A stretch of 64,000 nucleotides of DNA from Paragonimus westermani (Eukaryota; Platyhelminthes; Trematoda; Plagiorchiida; Troglotrematidae). Below, one piece after another: positions 48,935 through 60,651 of the stretch; the stretch's first letter is position 1, and each line of letters starts with the position of its first letter. The translations under genes were made by a program, and so were the position numbers. Where the stretch lies: the NCBI GenBank assembly GCA_008508345.1, contig QNGE01001234.1:1-64000 (forward strand). The letters are read 5' to 3'. Below the pieces are notes generated by a model. It did not search any database. It saw nothing but the letters and a program-made list of their open reading frames with translations, and was not told where the DNA came from.

Positions 48935-49370
48935 GTGTACACATCAGTTAAACTGCAAGTGAACTGACAGATTACAAGTGGGACAGAACATTTCGGTAGA
49001 TCTCGATCATGAATAAGTTGAGCGATGCTCTGAGCTATGAATGGCAATCGCAATTCAGCCGCACGGTATGTACGAATTGGAGCAGATTGTAACTTTTGAT
49101 TCACGTCAGTTGTGACATGATCGCCTTTGAAAGGTAGGTTCTCAGGAACCAGGATGACGGCAGTCTTAGTCAGTCTTTTGTGGTTGTGAATATTGATGAA
49201 CTTTCCAGAGTATCCGTTTGCAAACAGTACATTCCTTAACCTTTCCTCCTCTCCTTGCAAGCAGTCATCGGGGCAGACTACCGGGGGTCTATGAAACAGG
49301 GTTTGAACTAGACCACATTTGTAAGTAATGGGCGCAAAAGTAGAAAACTTCAGATAATGCCCAGTTCACG
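48935..49370 (-). mobile_element. Penelope-like element, inverted 5' part
   Basis: The minus frame, from high to low coordinates, reads 'FAPITYKCGLVQTL', then 'CPDDCLQGEEERLRNVLFAN' and 'GYSGKFI'. It continues 'LPFKGDHVTTDVNQKLQSAP' and ends near 'CSVPLVICQFTCS'. This is the linker between the reverse transcriptase thumb and the GIY-YIG endonuclease of Penelope-like elements: F.P..YK..LV..L, E...L...L..NGY, LPF.GD and (Y/C)QFTC in the correct order and spacing. The frame from 49260 to 48889 is open for 123 codons, so decay is modest. The RT core is absent. Confidence 0.7.
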
Positions 49371-49384
49371 TGACTTTGCGGTGC

Positions 49385-49790
49385 ACTTAGCCTGTTAGTG
49401 ACTCACATGTCATCTATCAGTTTACTCACAGTTGCCGTGACATCTCTATCAGCGGAACAGATCGGTGCCTGCTACAAAGAAAAGCCGAACATATTCCTAA
49501 GTGGTAAGTGCATGCCAGGACGCAGCGGACAATGGCAACAGAGCAATTAAGACGAAATCCCGCCTCATCCACAGCAAAGCACATCATGGAAACATGTCGT
49601 CTTTTTGACCCCGCGAACTCGTTTCAAGTAGTGTTGCGTAATCAGAACCCGAAATCGCTCGTTTTTTCCGACGCACTGTTGATCAGCACGCACCGTCCGG
49701 CTCTGTGTGTGCATGAACAGTTGACTCACTGTTTGTCTGCTCTGGAACTGACGACAGTCCTTGTTTCATGTAAACCCAATCGTTGATTGT
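49385..49790 (+). mobile_element. Penelope-like element, 3' part with GIY-YIG endonuclease
   Basis: The plus strand reads 'SDSHVIYQFTHSCRD', then 'SGTDRCLLQRKAEHIPKW', a stop, and 'RRNPASSTAKHIMETCRLFD'. It ends with 'FQVVLRNQNPKSLVFSDALL' and 'HRPALCVHE'. This is the GIY-YIG domain and C-terminal tail that should directly follow the 'CQFTC' end of the minus fragment next door. The two fragments meet head-to-head with an overlap of about ten residues at the QFT motif. The first Cys-Gly of the core is lost (HSCRD), so the nuclease is inactive. One frame also imitates a spliced exon (see rejected items). Confidence 0.75.
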
Positions 49791-50271
49791 TTCTATTGTT
49801 GTTGCTATCCCCTTTTCCCATATGCTCTAATGTTTTATGTTCGTGACCGAAAAGAGTAAATGAAATGTTAACATCTCGCAAAGTATGTCTGCCATCTGTT
49901 CAAATTTTTTCTCGTGATGAGGATTTCCCTCACACTCGCTGTTTTTTTTAACCCAGCCTACACCATCCTTCATGTTTTAGTTTTCGTCACGACTTTACAA
50001 AAAATAGCTATTCAGCTTCATAACTAAAGCTCACGATGAATATTCGCGCGTTCACCTGTACGTGTGTTGACCTGTGTATTTAGGCCAAAGAGTTTGGAAA
50101 CTTGGTATTCCTAGAGAGATAGTGGACAAATCAAGCAAAGGCTTCCAGAAGCAGCACTTAAACAAAATTGAAGGATATAGGAGAGAGCGGACCACAACAC
50201 CAAAGCTTCTGAAACATTCGGCGAGTAATTTTTCATAGGTAAACGTCAGGAAACATTATGTACCTACATAA

Positions 50272-50695
50272 ATAATCATGCTCACCTACTTGCAATCAAC
50301 TCGCTCACCGCATCTTCACCAACAGTCCGTTGGGAATACGTAGGGAACCTAACAGTCCGATATGATCAGCGTGTTCACAATCGTATTCGTCACTATGTAG
50401 TATCACCACGTCACCACAACCCATGAAGGCTATATTTAAATGGCCATCCATGCGCTTGAATTCACAGTCAGGTAACTGTTCCTCACCGAACATTCGGATG
50501 CCTGTCCGGATACCAAGCCTCCAAACGATTCTGCTCCAGGATGTGTCCCCACACGATCTATGGTCGATTGCGCAATGTGAAACACTTATTTTGATGTAAT
50601 TTCGATACCACAGCTTCCGGCCAACAGGATTTTACTCAAATGATTTGATTTGCCTGTAACACAGTTTCTGCAAAATCCATTAGTCCTTCATTCGT
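50272..50695 (-). repeat. Exon-like repeat unit, copy 1
   Basis: Homologous to 62327-62730. On the minus strand an exon-like core (50557-50309, 249 bases, phase 2 at both ends) lies between an AG (ccatag) and a GT donor (gtgagc). It encodes 'SCGDTSWSRIVWRLGIRTGI', then 'FGEEQLPDCEFKRMDGHLNI' and 'AFMGCGDVVILHSDEYDCEH', ending 'ADHIGLLGSLRIPNGLLVKM'. The frame is open throughout. I do not recognise the protein. It may be a duplicated exon of an unknown minus-strand gene or part of a mobile element. Confidence 0.5.
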
Positions 50696-51754
50696 GGGAC
50701 TTGTTCCGCTCAGCAAAGCTCATTGCGAATCAACATGAAATCAATTCCGTCCGTATCGGCTCGTCAAAGTACTTCACTGTTTCAAACCACGCTGAGCCAC
50801 CAAATCTCATAGATACCCCTTAGACTTCATCGGAAAAAGTAACTGATCTACAGCGAATTTCGCTGGTGTATTGTGTTAGTCTCACTACCATAAAACAGCC
50901 TGGATAGCATCAGTGCGCACGTACACATTTACAAAGTGCCTCACTGTGTTAGCAATCTTGTCTGATGACAAACGAAAGTAATACAGTCATCGCTGGCATA
51001 CACATCGAATTGACTAAGTCAAATCTACAGATTAAACAAAACCAACCGATGAAACACGTTAATGACCATGTCAGCCGAAGAATTACGAGGTACACTTTAT
51101 ATCGCACAACTAATGCTTCAATTGAGAAGGCGACAACTTACGAAGTAGGCAAAACAGTCTATTTGAAACTTTCGTAAATTACTTCTTCGAGTACCACAAA
51201 ACCAGAAAGACAGAAGCCAGTGCAATTTCCTTTAGCAAAATTCGATAAACTTGCAAATTCATTATTGTTAAAGATCTTGACAAATTAACCTTGATTAGAT
51301 GCAGCTGAAGACGTACAAACATCTACCTTCTACTGTATCCTATGAAATAAATTTAGAACACAGAAAAATCAAAGACATGAATAAGAGCTGTTTTCGTGAG
51401 TAACTGATATGGACAGATCGACTTTCGATTTCTCTAGAGGCTTTCGTTTTAGGTGGAACAGCTAGATTGAAATGCTGTGAACGAACTGTTTACAATATTT
51501 TGAAACCATAGTGGATTTTATATATTTATTGTGTTGCTATATAGTAAACGTACACGACCGTCATTTGTCATATTGCACAAATCTAAACACTAAACCTACA
51601 GCCCATACTGTGCTAGACGAAACTCCATTCACATAAAAACCAATAAGCTAGGACTGGTAAATTGTGTCTGTTACAGTAATCGAGAACAATCCGACAGAAT
51701 TATCTCCTATAATTATACTAAACTGTGTTTGATTCATCTGTTTGAATAGCTCAG

Positions 51755-51969
51755 CCCCATCTATGTGGTTAGGTCTCACAGTACAGTTTGATGTTCCTGT
51801 CAAGATTCCCGTTCTCACACAATTAACAGGCAGTGTATATATGCAAGAGGTGAAGCCACAGAATTTTAACGAAACCTGTGTAACCCCCGCCACAAAATAC
51901 CGTGTACACGTTGACAACCAAAACATTAAAGGTGTATTTGACCAGTCCATGTTTGGCGTCACATTTTGG
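51755..51969 (+). CDS. FAS1-domain protein, exon f (end of second domain)
   Basis: Starts after 'atagctcag' in phase 1, so g|cc makes Ala, and ends in phase 0 before gtatgt. It encodes 'APSMWLGLTVQFDVPVKIPV', then 'LTQLTGSVYMQEVKPQNFNE' with the sequon NET, and 'TCVTPATKYRVHVDNQNIKG', ending 'VFDQSMFGVTFW'. The latter part occupies the place of a FAS1 C-terminal region but lacks the NG..HVID motif, supporting a divergent domain. Joins exon e directly. An apparent extra exon in between (49432-49503) is Penelope sequence. Confidence 0.7.
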
Positions 51970-52659
51970 GTATGTTGCTCTTTCTGTTTAGTGGTTCCAT
52001 TCACTTCAAGTTATTTTTGGGCATATCGATTCAATTGTACTGGAAAATAGTGAAAACTGCAGCTTCCGAATCAGCCAGCCGAACGATCGTCCCCACACGT
52101 CAGTAAACTGTTTCATTCATCAACAGGGTGCACACGCACCACATACTCAAGAGACGTTTTGCTGACAGACCTGTGAGCGTCCAAAAGATGTCCTACCTAA
52201 TATTTACAAATGTAGTTTCGTGTGAATTCCAAGTCACATCGCTTACCTTCATCGTTCGGGTTTAATCTACGCTCCTTGTTTAAACGGTGGGGTTGCTTAG
52301 AGTGGCTTACAGTAAGGGACTGATGTAAGAGATGTAAACGACAGTCCGTGACGTCACTAACCGTTTCTCATCTAAACGTTCACGTTGTTTAGTTGCCCAC
52401 TGGTACCCGGCAAAACGGTGAAGCTAGTTCAACGCCACCGTGTGCTTTCCAGGTTGCGCACTGTTAAACAGCCTTCCAGGAACAACTGCGAAATAAGCGG
52501 GGTTATCTCAGCGAATAAGTATTGATGGACAATGAATGGTGACACTATCAGTACTGGGTGGATTCAGCTTTGAGAACCGGGTCTCCTGTAAAAGGTTGCA
52601 TAAGCTCTTTGATGGTATTGCAACATGGCTTGTGTAAACAGCGCCATAAAAGGGTTTCA

Positions 52660-52815
52660 GATGCTCAAACGGGACCACATGGGATCCCGGACAGCATGTT
52701 GTATGCCGCACAAATATCTCCAGTCCCCGCCAACCATAGACAACCTTCCAGGAAGGCGTCCTAATCGCCTCGATAACCGCTGTCTCCAAAAGGTGTGCAA
52801 AATGTGCCGAATAGT
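52660..52815 (-). mobile_element. Possible LTR-retrotransposon pol tail
   Basis: The minus frame reads 'PSWKVVYGWRGLEIFVRHTT', then 'CCPGSHVVPFEHLKPFYGAV'. HVV-x-x-(D/E)-x-LKPF is the usual end of Ty3/gypsy integrase, preceded here by a W.G...V-like segment. The surrounding minus frames up to 53047 could not be assigned. Confidence 0.4.
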
Positions 52816-53739
52816 TTGAATGACTGCACCCCATTCGAATGACGTATGCAAAAATTTTTCACTGGCTCCCAGCAACAGAAGGCATACGTCTTAATAGCCC
52901 TGTTGATCTTGGACTCCCTGGTTGGACAGGTCTACTACATCCAACTCCCCTTTGTTGATGATGAGCCGCTTCTTTGGCAACCTCATGCAAGGTGCAGTGG
53001 GCATACTGGATTAATGGATTCCATCCCAAGAGTATGAACAAAGTCAAAACTGGTCACCGGGCTCCAGTAAATTGCGAGTTCTGTGATTCGTCCGTTGTCT
53101 TGTGGGTATGGTTTCCTTTGAACTGAAGGCTCTGGGTGGGGTCCCTCAAGCAAACCCTTTACTTTGACCTGGGCACCCGAAAATTAGTTTGCCCTTATAA
53201 CAATGAACTTAAACTTATATGCGCTGTAAATTTTTTGATGTCGTTCTATCGCAAATCTTTGGCCGAGATGTCAGAGACCGGCTTTACTCCCATGTTAAAA
53301 TTCGCCGTGCATTTTGTATGCACTCAATAAACACTTAACCATACGGGCAGCAAAGGCGGTGGTGAAAACCCGACACCTGGGAAAAGTAAAAACTGTTCTG
53401 AAACTTGCAAGCGCCATTCTCGTGTACGTGGATTTGTTCGGCGTTGGTCGACAAGGGGGCCACCAATCAGAACGCAGCACAAGTTTTGACACGAGCGTGA
53501 AGCACACACACGGCCATGGTTCACGCATAACGGCACTAAACCAATTTGTTTCTGTTTTCTCCTTTTATGTCAAACACCGATTTACTTATTAAATGCTAGT
53601 CCAGTTTTCGCGCACACACCAGAGACTTACTTCATTTGCCGGTCGCGACGCCGTCATAGCCAGAACAAACACCAAGGTTTCTTTATCTGGAGAACATAAG
53701 CCTCTACTCGTCCCTCCCTCTCCTCCACCCCACCCCCGA

Positions 53740-55870
53740 ACACCACTTGAGCTCACCACCATCAACGTTCGAGTATTTATGCGAATAGGTCAGCAAGCAG
53801 CTCTTGCGCGCACTTAAGAGACCTTCACCATAGATATCTGTTGTCTTACTGAATCACAGTTTCAGGATTGTAGCTCTGTGCTACATATCCAACATCCATC
53901 AGCCGTTTTCTCCATGCCAGTACAATGTACACCTGTCTGGAGATCATGCGGCTGAAGCCATTTGCCCAGCCGATGTTGGAGTTACTCTGATGACATACGC
54001 AGAGAAGGCCCTGTGTGAGTGACTACTCGTCAACAGCCAGCTTTGCGCTGTCAGACTCGAAGGTACGGTTAGTGCATCAGAAGACGCCCATCACAAACGC
54101 TTTTTGTTTATTGTCGTGGCATGTACTCCTCAGGCTCTAGTGCAGCCATAGTGAAGGATTGTTTCTATCATCAGTTCACCAGTATTCAACACACTGCGCA
54201 TAGCTGGGACACTGTTATACTGGCTGGAGAATCAAACATCCAAATAAACAGGCATAACGCTGGAGAGCTTGATTTAGGTGACTTCTTGGGGTACTCGTCA
54301 AACAGACAACAGTGAACGTTTGTTACAGCTCTGTGCTGATAACGGTCTGTTTCTGGAAAGCAGTTTTTGGTGTTCTAGGCGTCAGTACGTCATCTGGCAA
54401 CCTCTATCTCCTGGTCAATCGTGGACGCAGATTGACTACGTGGCCGTCAGTTGTCGATGGCTTCGCTACTCCCAAGATCGCAAGTCAATCTGGAGCGTCT
54501 GCGTGGATCCCGATCACGCTCTGTCATGTGCCAAGCTCGTTCCCTATTTTAGTGGAAGGCTACTTCTCCGTGAACAGCAAACTGATGTGACTAAATTAGC
54601 AGAGCCACTGGCAATTTATGCTTACCAGTTTACGCTTGCCTCTAGTATAAGACCTCACTCACCAGACGACAATGAAGCACATTAGACACATGTACGTTAT
54701 GCGATACATATGTGGTATTCCCTCATGTCCTTTGCATAGACGGAGGCCCAGTGTTAGTTGAAGAGCTGAGGGCTCTGCTCCAGAAACTATGGATCAGTGA
54801 AGTTGTTCCGAATGACTAAGGTTTGGCTAACATCTTCCCCATTTCTAAAAAGGGCTCACGCTCTTCGTATGTAAGTCAGTAGGACCGACCCGATTCCTAT
54901 TTTGCCAAGTTTGTTCGCAACCATTGTACTTCATAGACTAAAAGAGACACATGAGAAACATATCTGTGAGGATTTAACTGGGTTTCGTCCCGGCAGTGGC
55001 TGTATTGATCACATCTTCACACTCCACCAGATGCTTGAAGTCTGCCATTCACATAGAAGGTCAACAAGTATTGTCTTCTAGAGTATCAGATGAGCTTTCG
55101 ATTCGGTTGATACGGCTGCACTCTGTGACTGTGTCGAGGAAGAGTGTGCCTGTGAACTATGTGACCATCAAGAAAGAGATTGACCGTCAGACTTCGGGCT
55201 CGATTAGAGCTCATGGCAACATATAGCCGACCTTTAACATTTCAAGTGGGGTGCGACATGATTATCCAGCCTCCCCCTTGCCGTTCAACTTTGCACTGGA
55301 TGAGATTCTAAAGCGTGTCCTGACAGGCTGCGAACATGATGGTGCCGATTTACTCCCAGACACTCGAATGTGAGACATTTAGTATGTAGACATTGCCTTG
55401 ACGCGTGAGGGCCTACAGTGCGCTCAGAATATCTAAGACAGATTGGGGGTTTCGGTTTATCAATTTGGCGTGACCTTTGCACCCACCATGCACAAGGCGT
55501 TGCAAGTTTGGCAGGACTCCGCACCTGCTCTCACCCTTGATGTTGAGTAGGTGGAAGTAGTCGAGCAATTCACGTGCCTTAGAAACTGTATCAGCGCTGG
55601 TGAAATGTCTGGTGAGACCACAAATCGCATAGCAAATGCTCAGATGGCGTTTAACAACTTACGTCATCTATGGCGTCGGCATGGTCTCAGTCTTTTTTTG
55701 AAAGGCCGAGTGTATAATGCTACAGTATGGGTGGTCTTACCGAACGACTCTAATTCTTCTCAGAGTTGTGCAATGAACGTTCATAAAGTTTCTGTTTTCG
55801 ACTAATGATGCTACGAAACTATTAACGGCGTATGGTGAGAACACTATGCCTTTGGCGACGAGGTTAGCTG
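53740..55870 (+). mobile_element. Decayed LINE (RTE-like): endonuclease plus reverse transcriptase
   Basis: Landmarks of an EN-RT LINE occur in order on the plus strand with frameshifts and stops. At about 53.75 kb 'NVRVFMRIGQQAALARTL' marks the endonuclease start. 'VNSQLCAVRLEGTV' follows at about 54.03 kb. 'DTVILAGESNIQI' at about 54.2 kb stands for DIVVLAGDFNAQ, with the catalytic Asp lost. 'NSERLLQLCADNGLFL', 'WTQIDYVAVS' and 'DPDHALSCAKL' run to 54.55 kb. At about 54.97 kb 'LTGFRPGSGCIDHIFTLHQM' is the RT fingers motif. 'LPFNFALDEILKRVL' (about 55.27 kb) precedes 'YVDIALTRE', a ruined YADD. 'VEQFTCLRNCISAGE' and 'NNLRHLWRRHGLSLFLKGRV' end near 55.72 kb, followed by 'VHKVSVFD'. It lies in the FAS1-gene intron in the same orientation. 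Confidence 0.85.
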
Positions 55871-57913
55871 ATGTGTCTTCGGAACGAATAAACTCTGTTG
55901 TCTCCTGAGCAAGTTGACGTCTTCTCAGGTCACCTTACCTTTCGTTAAATTGGTCACAATTTATGGATGCTAACTTACCACCTATCACATCAACTTTGTT
56001 TGCAAGTTGTGAGTCAGACTAGAAAGAGGCATCATGGTGACAAGTATACGACCGGAGTTTGGTATATGTGCTGAAGCATGCTTGAACGCGTTGTTCTTGG
56101 CTTCCTGGCTGAGGTCCGTAAGACAGATAACACCTTTGGTTGAGGATGTTGTCTGATATGGCGAAAAACAAACGTCAATGACGATTGTGTTGCGGGTCAT
56201 TTTTACACTGGCTAAAGTTTCTTCTTCACACTTCAACACTTTTTCCTTCCGCATTTTTCACACAGCCCTTTTTGTCTTCATACTGGAAGACGTTTGTGAC
56301 TGCTTATGGCTCTTAAGTGTTATATATACATATGTATAATTACCACCTCGTTCGGACTCATCAGATGGAGTGAATTACAAGTTACCAGTCGAGTTTGCAT
56401 CCACCTTGCTATACGTAAACAAATTAAGACACAGAGTGGTAGTTTACTAGACACCATTGAAAACCAATCGACTTTTTTACGTTGCAATGTTTATGATTCA
56501 CACCTCTTTGAGCTGGAAATATTTCAGCCAGACCAGTGGGAATTGCCTGATAGGACAGTTTAAGTAACAGTCCCCCAATAGGCAGCTTGAAATGACTCAT
56601 ATACCTCTCTTGAAGATGATTCAAATACTTCGGGTTTCTATGTGACCGTGTTCAACCCATGAAACGACCTTCCATCACATTTTGGTTAGTTCTGAATTAC
56701 CAGTTGGAATTCAAGGTTCTCAACCTTCTGCCAATAAAATTGTCAACACAAATTGAAAATTCCCTAGGCTATTCCGTTACAAAATGTTTTTTTCTGGTCA
56801 GCTAATCAAAAAGCAAAATTGGTTGCTAATACTTCGTTAATTCCGATCACTGGGTCACGTGAACCTGACGACGTTGATCGGAGAACAAATAGTGTAACAT
56901 TAAGTGGGCGAGACTCATTAAAAAAAGTCACTGATTCCATAGCCGGTTCCAGTGGTCCAGAAAGGATCCCTTAGTCTTTTGAGCACATAAGACTCGTCAT
57001 CGGTGGGAATAGCCAACAATTTCTGGTTGCAGCTGTTCAACATTTAATCCCTTGTAGAACAAAAGAACAGCAAAGGCGTGTTACGTGATGTACGGTGTTG
57101 CAGTTGTACCTGGTACTTATATGAGCCACTACCTATCACTGTAGTCATTTGGTTCAAAAGAACATGTTTGCAAATGTAAAAGCGTTGAAGAAAACGTCAA
57201 GCCACTATAGTATTAAAAAGAGACCGATCTATTAAACTCTGTCCCAAAAGCCGTTCCTCGCGGGTGAATGTATGCTAGCGCTTAATTCAGTCTGAAGAGC
57301 GTGGTGCATGACTAGTCTAGTGGGTGCGTTCGTTTAGCCCGCAGTGTACAGACAGATATATGTACACACACGAGCCAGTATTGGCTAACTAATCACCACA
57401 CCTTAATTAGGTTAAATTTCTTACTTATCTGGTAATTTGTCTTTTGCACACTGAGTGGTGATTTCGGATAGTTTCATTCGCCCAGTTGTCTCTTCCAGCT
57501 GGGCAATCATTATCAAATTCTCAAACAAATTGAGTTAACCAGCTCACAGGTAGTAATCCGCCGGCGGGTTTTGATCGCATACCCATATGTGCACACATTC
57601 ACTTGGAAAGAGATTAAATAAATCTACTAAACGATATTTGACTTCGTGTTTGTATCATGAGTGCCACATTCGGGAAGGTTCCAACACATCTGTGTTACAT
57701 TTTACGTATACATTCACTTCGAAGTGAACGTTATACAACAATATTTTACCCACTTGTTTGGTTGGTTGTCAGGGTTGTTTGTTGTGTAATATGTCGGATT
57801 CCGAATTACTGATTACTACATATGGGCGGTTTAAAAGAGCTAGTCACATACTAGTCACGAGTAACCAAAGGATTTTTCTCTAGTCACACTTTGCAGCCTG
57901 CTCGTTCATGAAG

Positions 57914-57977
57914 CAGACATCATTGTTACGGATGTTCAGCAGAAGAATATATAGTAGTCCGGAATTTAAGCCTAACG
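57914..57977 (+). CDS. FAS1-domain protein, tentative exon g
   Basis: A 64-base candidate entered in phase 0 (acceptor 'gttcatgaag') and left in phase 1 before gtgatc, so it would bridge exons f and h exactly. It would encode 'QTSLLRMFSRRIYSSPEFKP'. 'R-I-Y-S-S-P' resembles the VL(Y)xP that closes a FAS1 domain. A neighbouring frame reads 'ADIIVTDVQQKN', which also looks FAS1-like, so the true frame or boundary may differ. Confidence 0.25.
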
Positions 57978-58679
57978 GTGATCTATATGTTCTTGAAGTG
58001 ACCATTATGGTTACCGCTTTTGTTGCGTTTACATTATTTATTACCCAATCAAACCAGATGAAATTTCAGCTCAGTGGTATACCAACCCAAGAGGAGACTG
58101 GTTTTCATTTCAACTGCACTATATACAGTCATATTCAGAACTTCTAAGCTGGTTGGAAATCGTCATCCTCGTCAAGCAGTTGCTTATCGCCGTGATTTGT
58201 AGACAGTAGCTGAGTTGGTTTTTGTTGTACTGCTCATATCTCTCAGCTGATTTTTGATTCCCCATGTACGTGAACTTTTTGATCGCTTCTGGAGAGTTCA
58301 TATATGACAACGCTTGTCAAGTGAATTCAAAGCCATGTTTTTAATGAGAGTAACCGAAGTTTATCCGAAGAAGTAGACCGACCCCTCTCCCGACGTTTTC
58401 ACTCGTCATCATCATGTCGAAATTGTGTGCTAAACTTAGGCTATGATGAATATACTGATTCCGTTCAAGTCAGTTGTAAAGAACAAATCGAAACAAGTTA
58501 CCATATTTTCAACATTTTTTCCAATTAACCTTCTCGTGTTCAGATAAAGCTGTTAGCTACCCCCCATGCGAAATGGAAAATGACTTCCATGTGTTAATTT
58601 AAAATATCTCGTTTCACATGTTTATCTGGAATCTAATGAATGGATTTCATAATGAATATCTTATATTGTCTTGCATCAG

Positions 58680-58818
58680 TCTCCATCACCAGCGGTGGAT
58701 TCATTGCAAACCTAGTGGACAGTGGAGAAGATATCAAGCAAGCTGTGGTGTACAAAATTAATGCAGCACTTGGCTTTGTCTACGAAACACGTGATGAGGT
58801 TGTACGCAGACTGAGCCC
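58680..58818 (+). CDS. FAS1-domain protein, exon h (start of third domain)
   Basis: Acceptor 'cttgcatcag' (phase 1), or alternatively 'atcaccag' at 58692 (phase 2); donor gtaagt leaves phase 2. It encodes 'VSITSGGFIANLVDSGEDIK', then 'QAVVYKINAALGFVYETRDE' and 'VVRRLS'. The last part looks like the N-terminal helices of a FAS1 domain. The junction with exon i (cc|t = Pro) keeps the frame perfectly, supporting the assignment. Only the upstream boundary is uncertain. Confidence 0.6.
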
Positions 58819-60651
58819 GTAAGTTGATTGTCGTCTTCAAGTTGGTATACGATCATCTGCGAATGCTAAAGTTATGAACCTGACTTAAAGAATTCTATTA
58901 GGCGTACGATAACTTCTTCTCCCTGGCCAGATTTATCATCGATTCAGGCCACAATAAAAAACCACTTTCTGTTCAAATGTAGACTGACAACCGCATCAAA
59001 TTTATCTTCATAGTGATATATAACTCCCAAACATCCATTTAGTATGACGGTAGTACCATTTTGTGTACCTCTGTCAGCAACATATTCAGGAACCTTGGAA
59101 CCTTGTTTACACAAGGTTAACCGAAATGGGGTGGTCGGTATACTTAATACCAAAAACCAACCGAAAGAATAGACTGGGAAGTGTTAAGATTTCTATCCAT
59201 CTGGATCGTATTTCAACAGGTCTACGAATTGAAGACGAGCCTCACGGCTGCTGATTCCTCAGCTTATTCATGATATTTGTTGATACGGATCTTTGACCTA
59301 CAATCCGAATTCACCTTCATCTTTGGGTATACACTATCAACATACTGATGGATTTGTGTTTCTGAAAACACTTTTGTGGAACTTGCAACCAGTAGCCCTA
59401 ATACCTCGACTGATTCACTGTGGCATCAGTGACCATTCTGTTGAGGTTATTTAATCTGGCATTTTATGTAGTTTACTAGACCAATATCTAAATAGGCACG
59501 ACATGGTTAACGGGCGATTTCAATCAGCATTGCCGGCTCGAACAACAAAGCAATCCTCTGTCCCATTAGACTAACGAAGAGACATACTCAACCAGAATAC
59601 CTCTTTGCAGAGTGGTGAGGTGCTATTCTCATTCAGCACTGACGCGTCAAAACGTCTTCTTAAATGTGGGCTCACCAAATATCGTAACACCTAGTTGGTG
59701 TGCAAAGTGCATTGAGTTTTCTTTGTGATGCTGGTCCACCAGTAGAACAGTGGTGGTTAATAATGTTGGGCTCTGGGTCTTCAGAGTTCCTTCTACGTTC
59801 CTCAAAAGCTTCTTTTGTCAATTTTCAGGTTGGTTCTGACGTTGTTTTAGTAGATACTGCCCTGAAAATACTGCAACCGAACCTAATTTCTACTGCCAAT
59901 TCGTTGTAATTTGTAAATGCGCGTGATCGAACCCCGGATCATTCGGCCGTTATGGCAAAGAAAACAAAGGAAGACGGAGAGAGTCGAAAACATCTCAAGT
60001 CAAGCTAATACACGTACTTTTCTTTGTTTGTACATAGGAATACAAAAGGCTTAAAACTACCAAAACTAACAGCTGGTAGGGCGAACTGGCAGCATCAAAA
60101 CAAACCAGTGATCATTTCGATTGACGACCGACTTTGTCAGCTCGAAGCGACTGTCCTGACTGTGTGATTTTCTGAACAGTTGATCATTCAAAATTTTGCG
60201 AAACTGTGAAACTGAGAGATCTGCCGTACTAGAGGTACACTGCTTATTTTCTACAGGGTTGCCAACGCCACACGTCTTCGTCACAGGTCAGCAAATTTGT
60301 ATACCAAGTTTGAAAAGGCCAGCTCGACTTGGCAAAGTTGGACTAAGTGATGGTTATCTTTATTAAGACTCGTTCTTGAGAAGTTCTGTCGTCTATGCCT
60401 TCTGGAATAGAATAGTTTTCTAAAATGTCTGTAGTGAACGTTCGACTCAACGAGTATGCAACCAGACCCTCACTGACAAGCTGGAAACGTTAGCTTCATT
60501 TGACCTATTCAGTAGTCCAGCGTCTAAATTGTTACAATCCACACAAGTCCAGCGCGTAATTACGTCTTTCTTCTTTGCACAAACCTATCCGACTAATTAA
60601 GTGTCTGCTTTGTTTGGGCACGTTAGTAGTGTGTATATTTTTTTCCTGGTA

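Larger units (their letters stand above)
45729..51754 (+). other. Intron of the FAS1 gene, 6.0 kb
   Basis: Contains the rearranged Penelope-like element (48.9-49.8 kb) and the first exon-like repeat copy (50.3-50.7 kb). Frames at 46.2-48.7 kb are unrecognised. Confidence 0.55.
51970..58679 (+). other. Intron region(s) of the FAS1 gene, one small exon unresolved
   Basis: Contains an LTR-retrotransposon tail (52.7 kb, -), a LINE (53.7-55.9 kb, +) and otherwise unrecognised sequence. Exon f leaves phase 0, while the next sure exon must be entered in phase 1 or 2. At least one exon is therefore missing here; 57914-57977 is my candidate. Confidence 0.5.

Noticed and set aside
49432..49503. Perfectly phased extra FAS1-gene exon (phase 1 in, phase 1 out, good splice sites)
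   Set aside because: A different frame of the same bases reads SGTDRCLLQRKAEHIPKW and continues into the Penelope GIY-YIG tail, so the sequence is transposon-derived. Exons e and f also join directly in phase without it.
56362..56418. Possible short exon (phase 0/0) encoding LPVEFASTLLYVNKLRHRV
   Set aside because: It does not supply the phase change needed between exons f and h and has a weak acceptor.
59840..59908. Exon-like segment after a strong acceptor (tttgtcaattttcag), ending in a stop
   Set aside because: Entered in the phase 2 left by exon h it hits a stop, and exon h joins exon i directly in phase.
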